A stretch of 48,671 nt of DNA from an uncultured Allomuricauda sp. (GTDB lineage: Bacteria; Bacteroidota; Bacteroidia; Flavobacteriales; Flavobacteriaceae). The notes under the pieces are model-generated. The model saw nothing but the letters and a program-made list of their open reading frames with translations. It made no database searches and was not told where the DNA came from. Positions 44,301-48,671 of the stretch are shown one piece after another. Made by a program: the position numbers and the translations under genes. The DNA is taken from NCBI GenBank assembly GCA_937899065.1, contig CALBPG010000196.1, positions 1-48,671 on the forward strand. Reading direction: 5' to 3'. The stretch's first letter is position 1; every line of letters begins with the position of its first letter.

Positions 44301-45048
44301 TGAATTGGATTTTAATCGTGTGAAGATTGAAACGATTCAGTTCGCGCCTGCAATCGTCTGGAGAGGCCGACAAGGTTCAAAGGTAGCCCTAGGGGTTTCC
44401 TACGAACAATACGAAGTGGAAGAAACGGAAGGGCGATTTATCGAAGGGTTCTTTACTGACCAAGGACGGGACCTTGACCAAGAATTCTTTGGTGTATCAG
44501 CTGAATACCAATACGCCAACTACGACACGGATGCTTTCCCAACCATGGGAATGGATTTCTCTTTGGAAGGAGGGTATCGCATGAACTTGACGGATTCAGA
44601 CCGTGCCTTTGCCTTTCTGATTCCCAGTTTGTCCATTACCCACAAAATCACAAGCGATGGACGTCTTGTTTTGGCCAGTCAGGTGAAAGGCCATTTCAAT
44701 ATTGGAGACGATTTTGAGTTTTACCAAGGTGCAAGTATTGGCGCGAATAACGGCTTACGTGGTTTCCGTTTTCAACGGTTCACGGGAAAGACCGCGTATT
44801 TTCAGAATACAGATATCAGATACAGTTTCCGAAGGTCAAAAACAGGTCTGTTGCCTGTGACACCCGGATTCTTTGGTGGATTCGACTACGGAAGGGTTTG
44901 GTTCCCAGGCGATAGTTCCACCCGATGGCATAATTCATATGGCGGGGGCTTCTTCGCAAATGGAGCGGATATTTTATCGGCAAACATCGGTTTGTTCAAC
45001 AGTGCTGACGGTATGCGCTTTGTCTTTGGACTTGGTTTTGGATTCTAA
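41314..45048 (+). CDS. Phosphoesterase - kinase-like region - outer-membrane barrel fusion lipoprotein
   Basis: A 1244-residue envelope protein using a TTG start at 41314; no ATG precedes the lipobox ending in Cys24 (LSSC). The calcineurin-like phosphoesterase (about 47-370) has GDAG (54-57), GDN (88-90), GNHD (131-134) and GHEH (about 307). The middle (about 430-740) has LRLKDKSG (460-467), DWDRHVDQW (615-623) and PRDRDQAY (641-648). The C-terminal Bac_surface_Ag-like barrel has LRGFRFQRF (about 1148) and ends in Phe. The fusion recurs in Bacteroidota as I recall. Middle function unproven. Confidence 0.86.
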   Translation: MKSTFASRNTQILLTVLVLLLSSCATYEAKYAQETTVLQPEQNKEVEHTFYLIGDAGKSPVGGMNKALKNFKQHLDQADENSTAIFLGDNIYPAGFPSPKKEKEHKLAQNHLDAQLKTLEDFKGQPIFIPGNHDWYSDGPKGVKRQQDYIEEALDSKKVFQPRNGCPIEKINISDNIVVIVLDSEWYLTDWDKYPTMNDDCEIKDRVRFFEEFESLVKKNLDKTILVAIHNPMFTYGSHGGYYSFHQNLYPSGGKIPLPVLGSFINLLRKTSGASIADQQNMFYTHLKKRLVTLSQYSNRILFVSGHEHTLQYNVEEGIPQIVSGSGAKKGATRLIRGSKFSTGRMGHAILKVFTDGSSKVTYFSPGEVEGEETLFSTEVLPKQTQAVVNNYSRQIPAYKSASIYSDEEIDKSGLHKWLWGERYRKYYATKVKAPTVLLDTLYGGLTVVRKGGGNQSNSLRLKDKSGRQFVMRGLRKSAERYLQAIAFQEQFVIGEFDETYTQELLLDIYTGAHPYAPFTTGVLSDAVELYHTNPKLFYIPKQNTLGGFNSEFGDGLYMIEEHVSEGHDTLESFGKTKAIESTYDLIQKLRKDEKYRLDAQTYVRARLFDMLVGDWDRHVDQWRWAEFEDGDGNIVYKPIPRDRDQAYSLWGDGSVVGLASRVVPSLRIFEGFGEEIRNVRGFNSSPRTFALDMALLPETTMDQWLEEARFIQNAITPEVIDEAMLAFPEEVRDETVAEIKRKLLTRKEKLAETAATYFGVINKYSVVTGTDKDDYFEIRSTANGGLAIKGFRIKKGEKADVFFDKVYEPEYTKQVWVYGLDDTDVFDVSTPTSKIKLRLIGGQNNDSYKIAEGSRKVLGYDFKDKKNDYSEAYGGRILRLRDYETNTYVFDKIKASNNQLLPNFGFNPDDGIILGLANTYIYNGFRQNPFSQRHSVQAGYYFATNGFDVNYDGEFANVFGKANLEISARFTSPNFARNFFGFGNETINNDDEEELELDFNRVKIETIQFAPAIVWRGRQGSKVALGVSYEQYEVEETEGRFIEGFFTDQGRDLDQEFFGVSAEYQYANYDTDAFPTMGMDFSLEGGYRMNLTDSDRAFAFLIPSLSITHKITSDGRLVLASQVKGHFNIGDDFEFYQGASIGANNGLRGFRFQRFTGKTAYFQNTDIRYSFRRSKTGLLPVTPGFFGGFDYGRVWFPGDSSTRWHNSYGGGFFANGADILSANIGLFNSADGMRFVFGLGFGF

Positions 45049-45908
45049 TCCTTTAGCGAGTACGAATACAGATTCCTTCCCTTGGTTTTAGATTGCTCAT
45101 CAGCAATGAGCAGCGTGTTTTCGTCCTTAAAGCAAATCGATTCTTGCTGGGTTCGATGCAGGACGTCGATTTGTTCCATTTTTCCCTTGGTAAAATCCCC
45201 CTGAGGAAAATCCGTAAAAAGCCAAATATAGCCAGAGCCTAATAACACCACTTTTTCACCGCTGGGTGAAATGGCAGCTCCTGTAATGGAACAAAAAGCT
45301 CGTTCAGTGCAACTCGTAAATTCACCAATCAACTTGGCCTTGTGTTTCCCTGGAGTGTCTGGAATACTATAGAGCAGCGCTTTGCCGGTGTAGGGATGTG
45401 CCCGGTTTTTGGTAATCAAGTACAAAGTGCTATTGTGATGAAAAAAGGCTTCGCAATCGAACAGCAGATTTTTGTCTTTAGGTGGAAATTTCTTTTGTTC
45501 AGGATATGAAAACCGTATGGTTTCAGCTTGTATTTTGTCACCCTTCTCCTTTGAGGGATTAGGGACTTTATAAATGCACAAATCCTCTCTTTGGTTGGCA
45601 TTGTTCCCAAAATCTCCGATGTACAAATTCCCGTTGTTGTCACTTGCCAAGTCCTCCCAATCTTGGTTTTTGGCATCCTTCACTTTGAGTTGTTGGATGA
45701 GATTTGCCTTGGCCCCAACGCGATACAAAATGTCTTTGTTACCATTGTCTTCTATCACCCAAGTCTCACCGTCAATGACTTCCATACCTGAGACTTCACT
45801 GAGTTTGGAAGGAAATTTCCCTTCAAAATTCAAGTCTCCATACCAAGGTTTTTGTGCACAGGACTGAAAAACCAGAAGACCCAAAAAAGGAAGAAGGAAT
45901 CTAGTCAT
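45045..45908 (-). CDS. Beta-propeller lipoprotein (SdiA-regulated-like)
   Basis: A 287-residue lipoprotein with lipobox ending in Cys17 (VFQSC), then a propeller-type domain of repeated strands (WVIEDNGNKDILYRV, NLYIGDFGNNANQRED, SPSGEKVVLLGSG). The N-terminal pattern FPSKLSEVSGMEV resembles the SdiA-regulated/YjiK-like group, which bind small ligands. No enzyme motif is seen. Its stop overlaps the barrel-fusion stop (45045-45048), and its start overlaps the end of the upstream SRPBCC-like gene by 8 bp, so it is translated from that transcript. Confidence 0.75.
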   Translation of the reverse strand: MTRFLLPFLGLLVFQSCAQKPWYGDLNFEGKFPSKLSEVSGMEVIDGETWVIEDNGNKDILYRVGAKANLIQQLKVKDAKNQDWEDLASDNNGNLYIGDFGNNANQREDLCIYKVPNPSKEKGDKIQAETIRFSYPEQKKFPPKDKNLLFDCEAFFHHNSTLYLITKNRAHPYTGKALLYSIPDTPGKHKAKLIGEFTSCTERAFCSITGAAISPSGEKVVLLGSGYIWLFTDFPQGDFTKGKMEQIDVLHRTQQESICFKDENTLLIADEQSKTKGRNLYSYSLKD

Positions 45909-46806
45909 TGTTTTCTTTGAGGGGGAGATAAATATCAGCTTTCCAATTCAGCTCATCCCCTCCCGTGTTGGGATTATTGTGAAACACTTCAATGGGTGTA
46001 GGTTCCACGGCGATATTCTCCCGTTTGGCGTAATCCATAAGAGCGTACCAAGCTCTATCCGAAGTGATGTAATTTCCGAAGTATTCGGCCTTCAGGGCTC
46101 GTTTCCCGAAAATTCGTTTGTATTTGATTTCTGTGTCTTGCGGAAGGTTGTCCACGCGAACAATAGGTTGAGCCAAGTTGTAATAAATACTATCATTTAC
46201 CCTGTCCCAATGGGTCACTTCCACCATGGGAGGTCCATCCAATTGAACCTTATTTGCAAACAATTCACCTGATAGATAGGTGATGTTCTTCATCATACCA
46301 CCCGCTTTTTGAAACTGGGTTACCTTAACGGGTATGTAGCCTATATACTTGGATTGAAAATCTACTTCACCAATGATGTTCAGACGAAAGTTCTCATCAT
46401 GTTCTTTCAGGTTTTGCATAAATTCCATGACCGTTTTTCGGGACCGTTTCTCAAAATCGGTATCTGAAAAAGGTACCATGATTTTGTTCATGAGGCTATG
46501 TTCGGCATCTTTAACGCTTACCACAACTTGTGCGGTCGAATCAGTTATGGGATTGATTTTCCAATGGTAAACGTGCGTGGAATCAGAAAAGCGAAGGGTC
46601 TGGATTAATTCCGTTAAATCTTCACCTTCTTGTCGGATACCTTGAACAGTATCCAGAGAGGTATCCCAAAGCTTCAAGGTTTGGTTGATGGCCCCAGTAA
46701 AGGTAGGTGCCTTAAATCGCACAATGTAATCTGAAGGCTTTAAAAAAAGATACCAAAGCAGGGCTAACAATAAAACCAAACCTAAACCAATAAAGAATTT
46801 TTTCAT
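45901..46806 (-). CDS. SRPBCC domain - GyrI-like effector-binding protein
   Basis: A 301-residue membrane-anchored protein. One helix is at about 4-22, then a SRPBCC/polyketide-cyclase-like domain (about 25-165), then a GyrI-like/AraC effector-binding domain (about 190-300, with the YFGNYITSDRAWYALMDYA and IEVFHNNPNTGGDE segments). No DNA-binding part exists, so the protein would bind a small molecule at the cell envelope. The ATG at 46806 was preferred because the reading from 46881 adds 25 unlikely residues before the helix. It lies downstream of the haloperoxidase gene. Confidence 0.78.
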   Translation of the reverse strand: MKKFFIGLGLVLLLALLWYLFLKPSDYIVRFKAPTFTGAINQTLKLWDTSLDTVQGIRQEGEDLTELIQTLRFSDSTHVYHWKINPITDSTAQVVVSVKDAEHSLMNKIMVPFSDTDFEKRSRKTVMEFMQNLKEHDENFRLNIIGEVDFQSKYIGYIPVKVTQFQKAGGMMKNITYLSGELFANKVQLDGPPMVEVTHWDRVNDSIYYNLAQPIVRVDNLPQDTEIKYKRIFGKRALKAEYFGNYITSDRAWYALMDYAKRENIAVEPTPIEVFHNNPNTGGDELNWKADIYLPLKENND

Positions 46807-46813
46807 GTGTGCC

Positions 46814-48166
46814 TTATTTTGAAGCCACTCGGGTCGGTTGTTCCATGACCAATTTGGTGACCACAAAAGTACCCAAATCACGTCCTTGCTTTACACCGAT
46901 TTCAACTGCAGCGCGATAGTGGATTCCACCATACATACGACTGATGGCGGCTTCGTCGGCGGCTTGGCGAAATGAGGTAAAGGAACGTACGGGCAATCCA
47001 TAGGATACTTCAGTGTCATCGTCGAATGCAAAATCATTTCCATAGATGCTGGTCAGCGCTTCCGAAGCTGCTCCCGAAACGACACTGTGTCCACTGGTAT
47101 ATTCTGGAAAAGGAGGTGTTTGTAATACGGGTTCCCAACTGTCATCAATATGTTCATTGATTAAGGTTTCAGGACGAATCAGATTGCTTCTGTATTTTTC
47201 GTCCCAACAACTAATGAAACCGTCGGCGATGGCAATAGCCGTTTTCGTATAGGTATACACTGTTTTGGCAGCATCTGCTTTGGAATTTCTTGCTGCGATT
47301 TTAGCGATACCAATCCAATGCGCACCTGGAGTAATTTTTTTGGTAGCGAACATCAAGTGTCCTCGGGTTACTGAAACGTAGGGATTGCAGTCCCAGAATT
47401 GGGCGATGGCCACTTCCTCGGATTCATCACCCTTCCCGGTGATTTCTTCGCTTATCGTTTATACTTCTTTTACTTCTTTAAAAAAGGCCGACTCAGGGTC
47501 TGTAGAAAATTCGGGTGGAGGTAACGGTTTGAACTGTGCCGAGGAATCTATGGCAAAAGGACGAATCTTGCTCCAATGTGGCTCAATTCCGTCCATATAA
47601 GCTGGTGGAGTAGGTTGCCAGCGCGCTGGGTCATCCGAATACACGGAAAACTTAGGCATGGTTCTAGTCTGCTTGTAATTGTCTTTGTCCATCCAAGCAA
47701 CTATATGGTTGGCCACATCCAGTCCATATTTTTTAGAAGCTTCAAAGGTTACACTATTCTTTTCTTCCCAAATCGCGTAAAGACTATCGCGATACTGTAC
47801 GACTTTATCTTCTGAAAAAATCAAACGTCGATTTAAGTCGATATGTGCGATAAGGGCAGCCAATTCAAAATTCACCTCTTTGGTTTGTTCTGGCTCTGGA
47901 ATCTCGGTAAGACCATGCAATTGGCCGGCAAGAGAACGGTATTGGTCATTGTTCTTACTCATGATTTCATAAGCGGCAATGCTGGGATAGGCATAGATAC
48001 GGCTTGCTACGGGCGGCGAAAAGATATCGTGAATCATCACCTCAGTTACTTTGTCCACCGAACTGTGAAAATCTTCAGCGGTAATCATGATGGGTTCTTG
48101 CTTCTTTTGGCAGCTTGCCAAAATCAGTACTAGGATAAAAAGAAAGGGTCTCAACATTTTCATCAT
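46814..48166 (-). pseudogene. Vanadium-dependent haloperoxidase/PAP2-like gene interrupted by one in-frame TAA
   Basis: One frame of 451 codons is split by a TAA at 47459-47461. The upstream part (235 residues) has a lipobox with Cys19 (LASC) and the helical N-terminal domain. The downstream part, in the same frame, holds the vanadate/phosphate pocket: KYRSNLIRP, PPFPEYTSGHSVVSGA and SRMYGGIHYRAA. Homologues, as I recall, continue past this point without a stop, with Tyr plausible at the position (TAT/TAC to TAA is one base). The catalytic half has no signal peptide, and the GTG at 47413 is a poor start. A real pseudogene, sequencing error or read-through are the options. Confidence 0.8.
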
Positions 48167-48175
48167 CTACAACAA

Positions 48176-48671
48176 TTATTTCTTCACTATTTGATATACT
48201 TCTACAGGTTCGTTGTTGAATACGGCGAGCAGATAATCACCGCCATTCATAGATATCTTCGCTAAATGGCGCAATGATTTTTTGGTAAAATCAAGTCCCA
48301 AACGATTGCCCAAAATTATGGTATTTTCATCTTTTAGCAAGGCCCCGCTAAAAGCGTCGAATCTACCGTGGTATGGTTTAATGCCAAAGTAGTTGCCTCC
48401 AATTAGTACTTCTTGCTTCCCATCACTATCAAAATCAAAACCGGTGAACGCCATGATGGGTGCAACTTGCAGTGAACTGGTGAAGGGAACAAAAGTAAAA
48501 CGCCCTTCTTCATTCCTTAAGAATCCAGACTTCAGGGTGTTCACTTCCAAAAGCGTAGAATTTTCCAACACTTCTGGTTCAAAGAGTTCGGTTAGTGGTT
48601 TTCCAGCAAAAGCGGAATACGAGGTATATTTTTTCCGGATGGACTCAATTTGTTTGGATAAGCCATCCAGC
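48176..48671 (-). CDS. VCBS/FG-GAP repeat protein, C-terminal part (5' end outside window)
   Basis: The frame is open to the right edge (165 codons visible), so the GTG at 48571 is internal. The visible part resembles the C-terminal end of VCBS-repeat proteins: FAGKPLTELFEPE, then a FG-GAP-like unit APIMAFTGFDFDSDGKQEVLIGGN with the calcium-binding acidic motif (DFDSDGKQE), then a terminal ILGNRLGLDF and LAVFNN. Probably a secreted or surface propeller protein with an unknown ligand. It lies 9 bp upstream of the haloperoxidase gene, a pairing I remember from other flavobacteria. Confidence 0.8.
   Translation of the reverse strand, partial: LDGLSKQIESIRKKYTSYSAFAGKPLTELFEPEVLENSTLLEVNTLKSGFLRNEEGRFTFVPFTSSLQVAPIMAFTGFDFDSDGKQEVLIGGNYFGIKPYHGRFDAFSGALLKDENTIILGNRLGLDFTKKSLRHLAKISMNGGDYLLAVFNNEPVEVYQIVKK

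Noticed and set aside
1..48671. tRNA, rRNA, CRISPR, insertion sequence, phage or attachment sites
   Set aside because: None was seen on reading both strands; gene order and composition look like ordinary chromosomal core.

Overview
The window is a chromosomal segment of a marine-type Flavobacteriaceae bacterium (phylum Bacteroidota). The evidence is gene content: T9SS type A sorting domains, a TonB-dependent receptor with an N-terminal carboxypeptidase-regulatory-like domain, the DUF4271/hemD pair, a DUF4296 lipoprotein, a Bacteroidota-type dihydroorotase and a vanadium haloperoxidase next to a VCBS-repeat protein. Intergenic regions also carry TAnnTTTG-like -7 elements, which are characteristic of this phylum. 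It resembles Allomuricauda, Maribacter or Robiginitalea relatives, but genus cannot be fixed from sequence alone. I see no tRNA, rRNA, CRISPR, IS element or phage module. Both edges cut genes: leuS on the left and a VCBS-repeat protein on the right.

Layout. 1-6.2 kb: 3' part of leuS, a SemiSWEET, alanine dehydrogenase, a YugP-type zinc protease, then on the minus strand an Lrp/AsnC regulator downstream of a saccharopine-dehydrogenase-like enzyme, then DUF423. 6.3-11.1 kb: pckA converging on a minus-strand run of a GT39-like glycosyltransferase, DUF4271 and hemD. 11.2-16.1 kb: a Dpm1-like glycosyltransferase, pyrC and DUF4296 in one run, an opposing NAD-epimerase, then tyrS. 16.1-24.1 kb: a LuxE-like protein, two tiny proteins that are little more than T9SS sorting signals, and a TonB receptor/lipoprotein operon divergent from a PhoB/PhoR-type two-component system. 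The shared intergenic region holds 11-bp-phased TGTTA repeats that look like a Pho box. 24-30.5 kb: a glycosyltransferase, trmB, a LysE exporter, an alkyltransferase-like (ATL) protein, an Fe-S group (Mrp, NifU C-domain, 2Fe-2S ferredoxin) and an MsbA-like ABC exporter. 30.6-37.6 kb: penicillin-acylase-type Ntn hydrolase, a secreted protein of unknown function, an outer-membrane barrel, an acyltransferase-3, a membrane-bound AraC regulator and a phosphoesterase. 37.7-45 kb: a GAF-domain protein meeting stop-to-stop an HD + Pycsar-effector-like membrane protein, then a 1244-residue phosphoesterase/outer-membrane-barrel fusion whose middle has kinase-like motifs. 45-48.7 kb: a propeller lipoprotein, a SRPBCC/GyrI-like protein, a vanadium haloperoxidase gene broken by one in-frame TAA, and the VCBS protein.

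How the genes work together. Most are housekeeping: translation, gluconeogenesis, haem, pyrimidine and Fe-S metabolism. The parts most worth attention are the putative Pho-controlled receptor operon, the HD-PycTM/GAF pair (possible nucleotide signalling), the phosphoesterase-kinase-like-barrel fusion, the cargo-less T9SS proteins and the nonsense-interrupted haloperoxidase.
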